Source of the DNA: Mycobacterium sp. MFM001
GTDB taxonomy: Bacteria > Actinomycetota > Actinomycetes > Mycobacteriales > Mycobacteriaceae
Length of the DNA stretch: 64,000 nucleotides
Assembly (NCBI RefSeq): GCF_003402475.1
Contig: NZ_BFAB01000005.1
Span: 62,001 to 126,000 of the forward strand
Direction of reading: 5' to 3'
Of the stretch, positions 46,846 to 55,316 are shown piece after piece. The position numbers and the translations under genes are program-made. Position 1 is the first letter of the stretch. Each line of letters begins with the position of its first letter. The notes under the pieces were generated by a model that was given only the letters and a program-made list of their open reading frames with translations, had not been told where the DNA came from and searched no databases.

Positions 46846-49800
46846 GTCGGGACTCCGTCGGTGTGGGCCGGGCAGCTGGGCCGCAGCGGGCAGTGCGTGC
46901 AGCCGTCGTTGATGCGGGCGACGAACTGCGGCCCGGCCGTCGCGGCGGCGGCCTGCCGGATCAGGGTGCGCCACTCTTCGCCGGCGGCGGGTGTCAACGG
47001 GTCCTGCTCGCGTTCGGTGGCGCCGCCGGCCGTCGTCCTGCCGGGGTACACCAACCGGGCGCCGCCCGGCTCGTCGCCGTGCGGCAACAGACCTTCCGCC
47101 ACCGCCAACTGGTAGGCCGCCAGCTGGGCGTGCCGCTGCGCGTCGTCCTTGCTGACCGGCGTCTTGCCGGTCTTGACGTCGACGATGACAAGCCGGCCGG
47201 CCGCATCCCGCTCGATTCTGTCGACCCGGCCGCGCAGCCGCACGCCCTCGACCACCCCGTCGACCTCCACCTCGACGCCGACCTCGGTGAGCGCATGCCG
47301 TGTCTGAGCCCGCCACGCCAGGAACGTCTGCAGCATCGCGCGATGACGGGCCAGCTCGTTGGCGGCATACCAGCGCGATCCGAACGGCAGATGTTCCCAG
47401 GCCCGATCCAGCGCGGCCATCAGCTGCGACTCGCTGGCGGCCGACTCGGCGATCAGCGCGTGCACCACCGAGCCGATGGCCGACGGCAGGTCGCGGGGAT
47501 CGGTTCCGCCGTGCCGTTCGGCCAGCCAGCGCAGCGGGCAGTCGGTCAGCGTCTGCAGGCTCGACGGCGTCAGCGTGACCAGGTGCTCGTCGCCGCTCCA
47601 CAGCGGCTCGGCGGTGCTGACCGGGGTCATGCCGTACCAGCCGGCCGGGTCGGCGCCCGGCACACCAGCCTTGGCAAGCCGGGCCAATTGGGCTGCCGCC
47701 CGGGTTCTTTCGGTGTCACTCACCGCGCCGTCGGGCGCGCAGACCACACCGCGCAGCCGGCCCACCACCGACGCCGCTGACAGCACCCGCGGCGCAGTGA
47801 TGGGGGTGTCTAGCTCGTCGGTGGCCCATTGTGCGATCTCGGAGAAGAACGGCGACGACAGGGCGCTGTCGCAGCCCGTCTCGCCCCCTTCGCCGTCGAC
47901 GGCGGTGACCAGCAGCCGCTTTTTGGCCCGGCCCATCGCCGCCACCAACAGCCGCCGCTCCTCGGCGAGCAGTGGTGCCCGCAGTGAGGCGTCCTGGCCG
48001 ACCCCGTCGAGGACGTCCAGCAGCCGCTGGGTGCCCAGCACACCGCCGCGCGGAATTGTGTTGGGCCACAACCCTTCCTGTAGGCCGGCGATGACTACCA
48101 GCTCCCACTCGTGGCCCAGCGCTGCGTGCGCACTGAGCACACTGACGTGTTCGGCTACGCCCGGCTCGGGTCGGACCGCGGGCAGCTGCAGGGCGCCGAC
48201 GTGGTCGAGCAGCCCGCGCAGCGACGCGCCCGCAGTCCGCGATAGGTATTGGTCGGTGACCTCGAACAGCGTCGTGACCGCGTCGAGGTCGCGATCGGCC
48301 TGGGCGCCGGCCGCACCGCCGCGCTCAGCCGCCGCCAGCAAGCGGCGCTGCAGACCAGAGCGCTGCCACGCCGCCCACAGCGTGTGGCGCGGATCCTGGC
48401 CGTCGCGGTGGCAGCGGGCGGCCGCGTCGAGCACCGCCCGGACGCGTCGCAGCGGGCGGGCCTGCGTCGCGGACAGCGGCGGGTCGCCGGTCAGCGCCGA
48501 CACCAGGAGGTCGTCGACGTCCCGCTCAGGTGCGCTGCGGCGCAACGCCCGTCGCAGCTGGCGAAGGGTCACCGGGTCGACCCGGCCGATCGGTCCGGTC
48601 AGCAGTGTCAGCGCCCGCTCGCCGTCCAGCCCGTCGGCGGTGGCGGCCAGCACGGTCAGCATCGCGCGGGCCGCGGGCTGCTGCCACAGCCGTCCGCCGG
48701 AAGTCGGCATGGCCACCGGAACGCCGGCCCGCGTCAGGGCATGCGTCAGCCCCGCGGCGGCCCGCGGCACCGATCTGACGATGACCGCCATCTGTGACCA
48801 CGGCAGCCCGTCGACAAGGTGAGCCCGCCGCAGCGCGTCGGCAATCAGCGCCGCCTCCGCGTGCTCGGACGCAGCCAGACGCACGGTCACCGATCCGGGA
48901 TCGGTTCCGGCGGAGCTGATTTCGCTACTACCGGGAAGCCGGCCGGCGATCCCGCAGACGGCCCGCGCCACCGCGGGCGCGCAGCGGTGCGACGACGTCA
49001 GCGTCACCGACGGCGCGTCGTCGCCCTGCAACAGTGCGGCCGGGTCGCCGCCGCGGAAGCCGAACACCGCCTGGTTGGGATCGCCGGCGATCACAGTCAC
49101 CTCGGCCCCCGCCGCCAATAGCCGCACCAGACGGGCGGCCTGTGGGTCGAGTTGCTGGGCGTCGTCGACCAGCAGAACCCGGATCCGGGCATGTTCGGCG
49201 GCCAACAACTCCGGGTCGACGGCGAACGCCTCCAGGGCGGCCCCGACCAGTTCGGCGGCGCCGAGCGCCGGCGTGGTCGCCTGCGGAGCCGCCGTCCCGA
49301 CCGCTGCGCGCAGCAGCATCACCTGCTCGTACTGGCGCGCGAACCGGCCGGCCGCCGCCCACTCCGGGCGTCCGTGCAACCGGCCTAGCCGCTGCAGGTC
49401 ACGCGGGTCGACACCGCGTTCGGCGCAGCGCGCCAACAGATCCCGTAACTCGGCGGCGAACCCGGCCGTGCTCAAGGCGGGACGCAGCTCGGCGGGCCAG
49501 GCCGTCGTCGAAACGTTCTGCAGGTCGCCGGCGAGCAGTTCGGTGATGATGGCGTCTTGTTCGGCGCTGGTGACCAACCGGGGTGGCGGCGCGCCGGCGC
49601 GTTGTGCGGCCAGCCTCAGCACCGCGAAGGCGTAGCTGTGCACCGTGCGCACCAGCGGCTCGCGGATCACGACGGGCCCGGCCGCGTCCGTCCGCGACCG
49701 CAACAACTGTGTAGTCAACGCGCTGCGCGCGCGGGTGGCGATGCGGCCCGAACCCGTCAGCAACAGAACGGATTCCGGGTCGGCACCGGCAGCGATGCGA

Positions 49801-49922
49801 GCGGCCGCCGCGTCGACTAGGAGGCTGCTCTTACCTGTGCCCGGGCCTCCGAGCACCCGAATCCGGCCGCGCAGAGCCGGATCCAATACCGCGTGCGCCT
49901 CGGGACCCCACCGATGTGCCAT
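46842..49922 (-). CDS. adnA: DNA end-resection helicase-nuclease subunit AdnA
   Basis: A 1026-residue partner of AdnB. The N-terminal ATPase has LGGPGTGKSSLLV and LLVDDAQQLDPQ, where the usual DExQ helicase motif is replaced by DDAQQ. The C-terminal nuclease has IGSVVHALIAE, RGRVDRIERDAAGRLVIVDVKTG and QLAAYQLAVAEG, and ends in an Fe-S motif (CPLRWLAERH upstream, CTHCPLRPSCPAH at the end). It is translated first in the adnA-adnB operon. Confidence 0.95.
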   Translation of the reverse strand: MAHRWGPEAHAVLDPALRGRIRVLGGPGTGKSSLLVDAAAARIAAGADPESVLLLTGSGRIATRARSALTTQLLRSRTDAAGPVVIREPLVRTVHSYAFAVLRLAAQRAGAPPPRLVTSAEQDAIITELLAGDLQNVSTTAWPAELRPALSTAGFAAELRDLLARCAERGVDPRDLQRLGRLHGRPEWAAAGRFARQYEQVMLLRAAVGTAAPQATTPALGAAELVGAALEAFAVDPELLAAEHARIRVLLVDDAQQLDPQAARLVRLLAAGAEVTVIAGDPNQAVFGFRGGDPAALLQGDDAPSVTLTSSHRCAPAVARAVCGIAGRLPGSSEISSAGTDPGSVTVRLAASEHAEAALIADALRRAHLVDGLPWSQMAVIVRSVPRAAAGLTHALTRAGVPVAMPTSGGRLWQQPAARAMLTVLAATADGLDGERALTLLTGPIGRVDPVTLRQLRRALRRSAPERDVDDLLVSALTGDPPLSATQARPLRRVRAVLDAAARCHRDGQDPRHTLWAAWQRSGLQRRLLAAAERGGAAGAQADRDLDAVTTLFEVTDQYLSRTAGASLRGLLDHVGALQLPAVRPEPGVAEHVSVLSAHAALGHEWELVVIAGLQEGLWPNTIPRGGVLGTQRLLDVLDGVGQDASLRAPLLAEERRLLVAAMGRAKKRLLVTAVDGEGGETGCDSALSSPFFSEIAQWATDELDTPITAPRVLSAASVVGRLRGVVCAPDGAVSDTERTRAAAQLARLAKAGVPGADPAGWYGMTPVSTAEPLWSGDEHLVTLTPSSLQTLTDCPLRWLAERHGGTDPRDLPSAIGSVVHALIAESAASESQLMAALDRAWEHLPFGSRWYAANELARHRAMLQTFLAWRAQTRHALTEVGVEVEVDGVVEGVRLRGRVDRIERDAAGRLVIVDVKTGKTPVSKDDAQRHAQLAAYQLAVAEGLLPHGDEPGGARLVYPGRTTAGGATEREQDPLTPAAGEEWRTLIRQAAAATAGPQFVARINDGCTHCPLRPSCPAHTDGVPT

Positions 49923-49985
49923 AGCGGCATGACATCACGGGGGTCCGACAAGTCGGTCCGAGCTGGTCGGCGGCGACGAGTGCCG

Positions 49986-50684
49986 TCACACTCGCCGGGC
50001 GAGATCCTCCCCGCCGTCGTCGTGGCGCGGCTGCTCGTGCGGGAACACCGGCGGTGGGGTCAAGCCGTGTCGGGTCTCGCCCGGGCCGGCCTGCGGTCCG
50101 GCCATCGCCTGGTCATCCCGGTCCGCGTTGTACTGAGGCTGCGGCGCAGTGACGGCATTGTCGTCGTCGCGTCCTTGCTGCTGGACGCCGGTCATACCAC
50201 CCGGACCCTGACCGGCGGCCCCGCCGCCGGCACCCGCGGCTCCCGGTGCGCCGGGCGTCTGGCCCTGCCCGCCATGGCCGGCTCCTTGGAACGCCTGCAT
50301 CATCGGCTGCATCAGCTGACTGAACTGACCGCCCATCTGGCCGACCATTTGCCCTGGCGCACCGGCCATTTCGCCCATCTGGCCGGCTTGGCCCGCCATT
50401 TGGCCCAGCATCTGCACAATCTGCATCACGCCCTGCTCGCCGGACTCCTCGGAACCCTGATAAGCCACGTTCGAGGCGGCCACTTTGCCGGAGAACATGG
50501 TCTCCTTGCCCTGCAGCATCGCCGTGTTGGCTTCCAACGGAGCAGCCAGCGTCGGCAGGGCAGCCGCGATGGTCTGGCTCATCAGGTCGTCGCCGGGCGG
50601 AATCATCGGCATCTGGGGTAGCTGTATTCCCGACGCCGGGTCCCAGGACTGGGGCCCGGTCCTGCTAAGTGGTTCACCGCTCAT
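49986..50684 (-). CDS. ESX (type VII)-like secreted protein with YxxxE signal
   Basis: A 232-residue protein. Residues ~35-110 are helical with a type VII-like general secretion motif, Y75-QGS-E79, in ASNVAYQGSEESGEQG. Next is a Met/Gln/Gly-rich stretch (MLGQMAGQAGQMGEMAG) and a disordered Pro/Gly tail. It resembles Esp-type ESX-1-associated proteins such as EspJ in layout, but I cannot assign an orthologue. It has a GAGGAG ribosome site and lies 39 bp downstream of its probable WxG partner. No ESX core gene is in the window. Confidence 0.65.
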   Translation of the reverse strand: MSGEPLSRTGPQSWDPASGIQLPQMPMIPPGDDLMSQTIAAALPTLAAPLEANTAMLQGKETMFSGKVAASNVAYQGSEESGEQGVMQIVQMLGQMAGQAGQMGEMAGAPGQMVGQMGGQFSQLMQPMMQAFQGAGHGGQGQTPGAPGAAGAGGGAAGQGPGGMTGVQQQGRDDDNAVTAPQPQYNADRDDQAMAGPQAGPGETRHGLTPPPVFPHEQPRHDDGGEDLARRV

Positions 50685-50723
50685 CGGGCTCTTCTCCTCT
50701 TCATGCTTCGGTGCCCGCCAAGA

Positions 50724-51866
50724 TCACCAGTCATCGTCCTCGTCGCCTTCCCCGAGGTCGTGTTCGAGCGGCGTCGGAACCGCCAGGCCCGCCCTAGACC
50801 CGCCACTGGACTCGCGGTGGCCGCCCATCATGCCCATTCCGCCCATTCCGCCCATGGCGCCGCCGGCGGCCACCGGTGCCGCCCCGGCGGTTGCCGTGGT
50901 GCCCGCAACCGCACCTTCCTCCACCGCGGTGGGCGAGACCGTGGTGTGTTTGTCAACGAGCTTGGCCATCAGCGGGGTCCGCGGTGAGCTGCCGCCGGAA
51001 CCGGGCACCGATGCCCCGTGCATCAGGCCCCCGCCAGCCTTCGGACCGGAGCCACCCGCCGCCGGGTGGTTGCTGAACGCGGCAAACGGCGATGCGCCCG
51101 CGCCGCCGCCACCGCCTCCGCCGCCCTTGCCGAGCTGCCCGAACATCGACGAAATCTGCTGCAACGGCTGGGTCAGCTGTTGCAGCCCCTGGCCGCTGAA
51201 CATCTTGCTCATCTGCTGCGGGACCTGCCCGATCTGGCCGACCATCCCGCCCATCATCTGCATGATCTGCTGGGGGCCCTGGCTGGCGGTCTTTCCAGCC
51301 TCTTGAGCGTCTTTGCTGGCTTGGCCTGCCCCTGGCGCGCCGCCGGGAGGGATTGGTATCGCGCCCGGGTTCACCGCGGGCACGCCCAGTTGGCCGGCGA
51401 GCTCGCCGGTGCTGGCGGACACGTCGGCCATGTTCTGCGATTGGCCTAATTTGATCGCGCTTTGCAGCAACTCTTCCTTGTTCTGGATCGGCATGGCCTC
51501 GATGGCCTCGCACATGTGCTGGATCTCCTGTGCGGTCGCGTTGACCATCGCCTTGGTTTGGGTCACGGCGGCCGCCATGGCGTGCAGCTGCATGGCAATG
51601 GCCTGCGCCTGGGCGGCGTTCATCTCGTGGCCGCTGATGATCGTGCTGGCCTCGCCGAGCGCCGCCGTCGCCGCAGCACCCTCCCAGCCGTTGGACATGT
51701 TGGTCCATTGCCCCTGCAGCTGAGGCACCACGGTCCCGGTCAAATGCATCGCCAGCTGCTCGTACTGCTCCGCGGCGGCCGTGAGTTGTTCCTCATCGAC
51801 ATTCGGCCAGCCGGGACCCATCACGGTCTGTGACCCGTAAGGGGTGCTATCAGGCGGGACGCCCAT
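50724..51866 (-). CDS. WxG-containing ESX (type VII)-associated protein
   Basis: A 380-residue protein. The N-terminal ~110 residues form a helical hairpin with a central WxG turn ([10 protein letters not shown], ~60) and long Ala/Met/Gln-rich helices; the rest is Gly/Pro-rich and disordered, ending in an acidic tail ([11 protein letters not shown]). This is the layout of EspB/EspK/PPE-like type VII substrates. It lacks its own YxxxD/E motif, which the next gene supplies, so the two probably pair. It is the first gene of a two-gene unit with a GAGAGAGG ribosome site. Confidence 0.65.
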   Translation of the reverse strand: MGVPPDSTPYGSQTVMGPGWPNVDEEQLTAAAEQYEQLAMHLTGTVVPQLQGQWTNMSNGWEGAAATAALGEASTIISGHEMNAAQAQAIAMQLHAMAAAVTQTKAMVNATAQEIQHMCEAIEAMPIQNKEELLQSAIKLGQSQNMADVSASTGELAGQLGVPAVNPGAIPIPPGGAPGAGQASKDAQEAGKTASQGPQQIMQMMGGMVGQIGQVPQQMSKMFSGQGLQQLTQPLQQISSMFGQLGKGGGGGGGGAGASPFAAFSNHPAAGGSGPKAGGGLMHGASVPGSGGSSPRTPLMAKLVDKHTTVSPTAVEEGAVAGTTATAGAAPVAAGGAMGGMGGMGMMGGHRESSGGSRAGLAVPTPLEHDLGEGDEDDDW

Positions 51867-51994
51867 GACGCGACCTCTCTCGACGTGTGCCGGGTGTGTA
51901 GATCAACATTACTGTGCAGCTCACCAGCTTATTGACACATTTTCGACGGCAGGCGCATTCGGGGCGGTCGCGGCGGGCTGGCACCATTCGACGG
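51867..51994. promoter_or_regulatory. Divergent intergenic region between ESX-like pair and lipV
   Basis: A 128-bp gap with a locally AT-richer stretch (51900-51945) that probably holds promoters for both directions. No specific operator or hairpin was found by eye. Confidence 0.3.
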
Positions 51995-52774
51995 GTGACC
52001 GACCTGCATGTACACCGCTACGGCCCGCTTGGTCCGGTGCAGCTGCTGGCGATCCACGGTCTGACCGGCCACGGGCAGCGCTGGCAACCGTTGGCCACCC
52101 AGCAGTTGCCGGAGGTCGCTGTGGCCGCGCCCGACCTGCTCGGGCACGGCAGGTCGTCGTGGGCCGCGCCGTGGAGCATCGACGCCAACGTCGCGGCGCT
52201 GGGCGCGTTGCTCAAGGAGCAGGCCGACGCCCCGGTGGTGGTCGTCGGGCATTCCTTCGGCGGTGCGGTCGCGCTGCATCTGGCCGCCGCGCACCCGGAC
52301 CGGGTGGCGGCGCTGGTGCTGCTCGACCCCGCGATCGGTTTGGACGGCCGGTGGATGCGCGAGATCGCCGACGCGATGCTGGCCTCCCCCGACTATCCGG
52401 ACGTCGCGGAAGCCCGCGCGGAGAAGGCGACGGGTTCATGGGCCGACGTGGACCCGGCCGTGCTCGACGCCGAACTCGACGAGCACCTCGTCGCGCTGCC
52501 GGGCGGTCGCTACGGCTGGCGGATCAGCCTGCCGGCGATGATGTCCTACTGGAGTGAGCTGGCCCGCCCGATTGTGCTGCCGCCGAAAGGAATCGGGACG
52601 ACGCTGGTGCGGGCGAGATGGACGTCGCCGCCCTATGTCGGCGACGAGCTCATCACCGGCCTGAGTGAGCGGCTGGGATCCGAATTCCGGCTGGTTGATT
52701 TGGATTGCGAACACATGGTGGCGCAAGCCAAGCCGGCCGAGGTGGCGGCACTGATCCGTGAGCGGATGCCCTGA
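51995..52774 (+). CDS. lipV: Alpha/beta hydrolase, LipV-like
   Basis: A 259-residue hydrolase. HGLTGHGQRW is the oxyanion region, GHSFGGAVAL (~88) the nucleophile elbow, LLDPAIGLDGRW follows, and the catalytic His is probably in DLDCEHMVAQ near the C-terminus. The GTG start is used because the longer ATG frame adds an unlikely leader. It is somewhat longer than the 224 residues I recall for M. tuberculosis LipV (Rv3203). It is followed 2 bp later by the alkyltransferase-like gene. Confidence 0.87.
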   Translation: MTDLHVHRYGPLGPVQLLAIHGLTGHGQRWQPLATQQLPEVAVAAPDLLGHGRSSWAAPWSIDANVAALGALLKEQADAPVVVVGHSFGGAVALHLAAAHPDRVAALVLLDPAIGLDGRWMREIADAMLASPDYPDVAEARAEKATGSWADVDPAVLDAELDEHLVALPGGRYGWRISLPAMMSYWSELARPIVLPPKGIGTTLVRARWTSPPYVGDELITGLSERLGSEFRLVDLDCEHMVAQAKPAEVAALIRERMP

Positions 52775-52776
52775 CG

Positions 52777-53073
52777 ATGGCGAAGGTGACCGACGAGCAG
52801 GTCGAGCGGGTGCGGGACCTGGTGGCCGCGATCCCGCCCGGCCGGGTGGCCACTTACGGCGATATTGCTTCTGCCGCAGGGCTTTCCAGTCCACGCATTG
52901 TCGGATGGATCATGCGCACCGACTCCTCCGACCTGCCCTGGCACCGGGTGATCACCGCATCCGGCCGGCCCGCACGACATCTGGCCACCCGCCAGCTGGA
53001 ACTGCTTCGCACCGAGGGGGTTCTGGCCGACGACGGCAGAGTCAAGCTGGCCGAGGTCCGTCACACGTTTTAG
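52777..53073 (+). CDS. Alkyltransferase-like protein (ATL), Rv3204-like
   Basis: A 98-residue protein equal to the C-terminal DNA-binding domain of O6-alkylguanine transferases, with PPGRVATYGDIASAAG and the Arg finger SSPRIVGWIM. The active-site PCHRV of true transferases reads PWHRVI, so the acceptor cysteine is replaced by Trp. ATL proteins bind and flip alkylated guanine and hand it to nucleotide excision repair. It lies in an operon with lipV. Confidence 0.93.
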   Translation: MAKVTDEQVERVRDLVAAIPPGRVATYGDIASAAGLSSPRIVGWIMRTDSSDLPWHRVITASGRPARHLATRQLELLRTEGVLADDGRVKLAEVRHTF

Positions 53074-53078
53074 CTGCT

Positions 53079-53135
53079 CGAGTGTGGACTTGTGGCACGC
53101 TTTTTGGACGCAGGCGTGCATCAATCCCACACTCG
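53079..53135. repeat. Palindromic intergenic element, copy 2
   Basis: Outer arms CGAGTGTGG (53079-53087) and CCACACTCG (53127-53135), inner arms GCACGC and GCGTGC, with TTTTTGGACGCAG between. It is the same family as 22754-22812, with a compensated A:T to G:C change in the outer arm. It lies in a convergent gap and could terminate both genes. Confidence 0.8.
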
Positions 53136-53151
53136 GCGGAGGTTTCGAGGA

Positions 53152-54006
53152 CTAGAGCACCAACCGCACCAGTGCCGCGGTGCGGGCCAGACCCGGAAAG
53201 GCCTCCGCCGTCGAACGCGGGTGCAATGCGTGCACAGCGAGCCGAAACATCAACGCCCGCAACAACATCTGCGGCCACTCCGGCAGGGCGTTCCAGCGTT
53301 CGATGAGTCCGTCATCGGCTTCGCCCCATGACAGCGCGTCGACAACGACCACGCCCGCCGCCCACGACGCCGGCCGCCAGTACGGCGTGATGTCCGTGAT
53401 TCCCGGCGCCGCGGCGCCCGCGAAAAGCACCGTCCCGTAGAGGTCGCCGTGCACCAGCTGGCTCGGGCTCTTGGTACGTCGCCGCAGACCGGCCAGCTGG
53501 TGGATCAGCTCGATCGACCGCTGGCCGTCGGCCGACGGCGGCGCCACCCGCGCGTTCGCCGGCACCGAGGCCAGCGGCCGGTCTTCCCAGGCGGCCCGGT
53601 CGGCGGCGATGAAGACGTCGACGTCGGCCCAGGGCGCGGTAGGGCCCTGGGTCAGGAATCGCGGGCGCTCCAGTTTGCCGGTGGCCTCGTGCAGCCGGAC
53701 CGCCGCGGAAACGACTTCGTCGTGCCGGGGTTCGGGTGTGCCGGCGACGAACGTGTCGGCGCGCCAGCCGGCAACCACATAGCGCCCGTCGGTCGAGCGG
53801 ACCGGGCGGGCCAGCCGTATCCCGTCGACGAACAGTGTTTCGCGCACCTTGGCCGACCAGGCCGCGCGGGCATGGTCGGCCACCATCGATAGCACGACTT
53901 CACCGCACCGCCAGCCGCCTTCCCAACTGCCGCCCAGCGGCACGGGGCGCACACCGCTCAAACCGAACGCCGCCAACACATGCTCAGGCGGCGGCTCGAC
54001 AGTCAC
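53152..54006 (-). CDS. TIGR02569-like degenerate kinase-fold protein (Rv3205c-like)
   Basis: A 284-residue protein starting at GTG 54006. It has an aminoglycoside-kinase-like core with LVHGDLYGTVLF (~184), where a canonical HGDxxxxN loop is shortened and lacks the Asn, and GITDITPYWRPASW in place of the metal-binding DWE/DFG. Phosphotransfer is therefore doubtful. It is conserved next to moeZ in mycobacteria; the function is unknown. Confidence 0.8.
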   Translation of the reverse strand: MTVEPPPEHVLAAFGLSGVRPVPLGGSWEGGWRCGEVVLSMVADHARAAWSAKVRETLFVDGIRLARPVRSTDGRYVVAGWRADTFVAGTPEPRHDEVVSAAVRLHEATGKLERPRFLTQGPTAPWADVDVFIAADRAAWEDRPLASVPANARVAPPSADGQRSIELIHQLAGLRRRTKSPSQLVHGDLYGTVLFAGAAAPGITDITPYWRPASWAAGVVVVDALSWGEADDGLIERWNALPEWPQMLLRALMFRLAVHALHPRSTAEAFPGLARTAALVRLVL

Positions 54007-54042
54007 GCGACCAGCCTAATCGCCGGTAGCTGGGGTTCTGGG

Positions 54043-55221
54043 TTAGTACATCACCATGTCGGGCTGCATTTGCTGAGCCCAGGCGACGATGCCGCCCTGC
54101 AGGTGGACCGCGTCGGAGAAGCCGGCCTTTTTCACCGCGGCCAGAGCCTCGGCCGAGCGCACACCGGTCTTGCAGTACAGCACCGGGATCCGGTCCTGCG
54201 GCAGTTTGGCCAGGCCCTCACCGGAGTTGATCGACGACTGGGGGATCAGCTGGGCGCCGTCGATGTGGTTGATGTCCCACTCCACCGGCTCGCGCACGTC
54301 GATCAGCGCCACCTTCTTGCCGGAGTCCAGCAACTCGCGCAGCTCGCGCGGGGTGATCGTGGCATCGGCGGCGGCGTCGGCGGCCTCGTCGGACACCACC
54401 CCGCAGAACTGCTCGTAGTCGATCAGCTCGGTGATCTTCGGCGTCGACGGGTCTTTGCGGATCGAGATCGTGCGATAGCTCATTTCCAGGGCGTCGTAGA
54501 CCATCAGCCGGCCCAGCAGCGGTTCGCCGATGCCGGTGATCAGCTTGATGGCCTCGGTGCCCATCACCGACGCGATCGACGCGCACAGGATGCCCAGCAC
54601 ACCGCCTTCCGCACAGGACGGCACCATGCCGGGCGGCGGGGGCTCCGGGTACAGATCGCGGTAGTTGAGGCCCCGCCCGTCGGGGGCGTCCTCCCAGAAC
54701 ACCGAGACCTGGCCCTCGAAGCGGTAGATCGACCCCCACACGTAGGGCTTGTGTGCCAGCACGGCTGCGTCGTTGACCAGGTACCTGGTGGCGAAGTTGT
54801 CGGTGCCGTCGAGGATCAGGTCGTATTGCTCGAACAGTTCGACGGCGTTGTGCGGCTCGAGGCGGACCTCGTGCAACCGCACGTCTACCAGCGGGTTGAC
54901 CTCGGTGATCGAGTCACGCGCGGACTGCGCCTTGGAGCGGCCGATGTCGGAGACGCCGTGGATGATCTGGCGCTGCAGGTTGGATTCGTCGACGACGTCG
55001 TAGTCGACGATGCCGATGGTGCCGACCCCGGCGGCCGCAAGGTACAGCAACGTCGGCGCGCCGAGCCCGCCCGCGCCGATCACCAGGACCCGTGCGTTTT
55101 TGAGCCGTTTCTGCCCGTCAACCCCGACGTCGGGAATGATGAGATGCCGGCTGTAGCGCGCGACTTCGTCCCGTGTCAGCTCGGCGGCCGGCTCAACCAG
55201 CGGTGGCAACGACGTCGACAC
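54043..55221 (-). CDS. moeZ: Adenylyltransferase/sulfurtransferase MoeZ (MoeB + rhodanese)
   Basis: A 392-residue two-domain enzyme. The ThiF/MoeB adenylation domain (~20-265) has VIGAGGLGAPTLLYLAAAG, DYDVVDESNLQRQ and CAEGGVLG. The C-terminal rhodanese domain (~295-390) carries the active cysteine in LYCKTGVRSAE. It activates sulfur-carrier proteins (MoaD2, CysO, ThiS type) and delivers sulfur to them. It starts at GTG 55221 after AGGAG. Confidence 0.95.
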   Translation of the reverse strand: MSTSLPPLVEPAAELTRDEVARYSRHLIIPDVGVDGQKRLKNARVLVIGAGGLGAPTLLYLAAAGVGTIGIVDYDVVDESNLQRQIIHGVSDIGRSKAQSARDSITEVNPLVDVRLHEVRLEPHNAVELFEQYDLILDGTDNFATRYLVNDAAVLAHKPYVWGSIYRFEGQVSVFWEDAPDGRGLNYRDLYPEPPPPGMVPSCAEGGVLGILCASIASVMGTEAIKLITGIGEPLLGRLMVYDALEMSYRTISIRKDPSTPKITELIDYEQFCGVVSDEAADAAADATITPRELRELLDSGKKVALIDVREPVEWDINHIDGAQLIPQSSINSGEGLAKLPQDRIPVLYCKTGVRSAEALAAVKKAGFSDAVHLQGGIVAWAQQMQPDMVMY

Positions 55222-55316
55222 CGATATCTCCTAGCGTTGCTTTTCGATTGCTGTCTATTAATCACAGCAGTTGCCCCGATCAACGGCAAACAGCGATAGA
55301 AGCTTCCCGGCGCGGT

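Noticed and set aside
43642..47601. A 1319-codon open frame for the AdnB protein extending upstream of 46845
   Set aside because: The extra 252 codons overlap adnA in another frame and give low-complexity Arg/Gly-rich sequence without homology signs; the ATGA overlap at 46842-46845 is the natural start.
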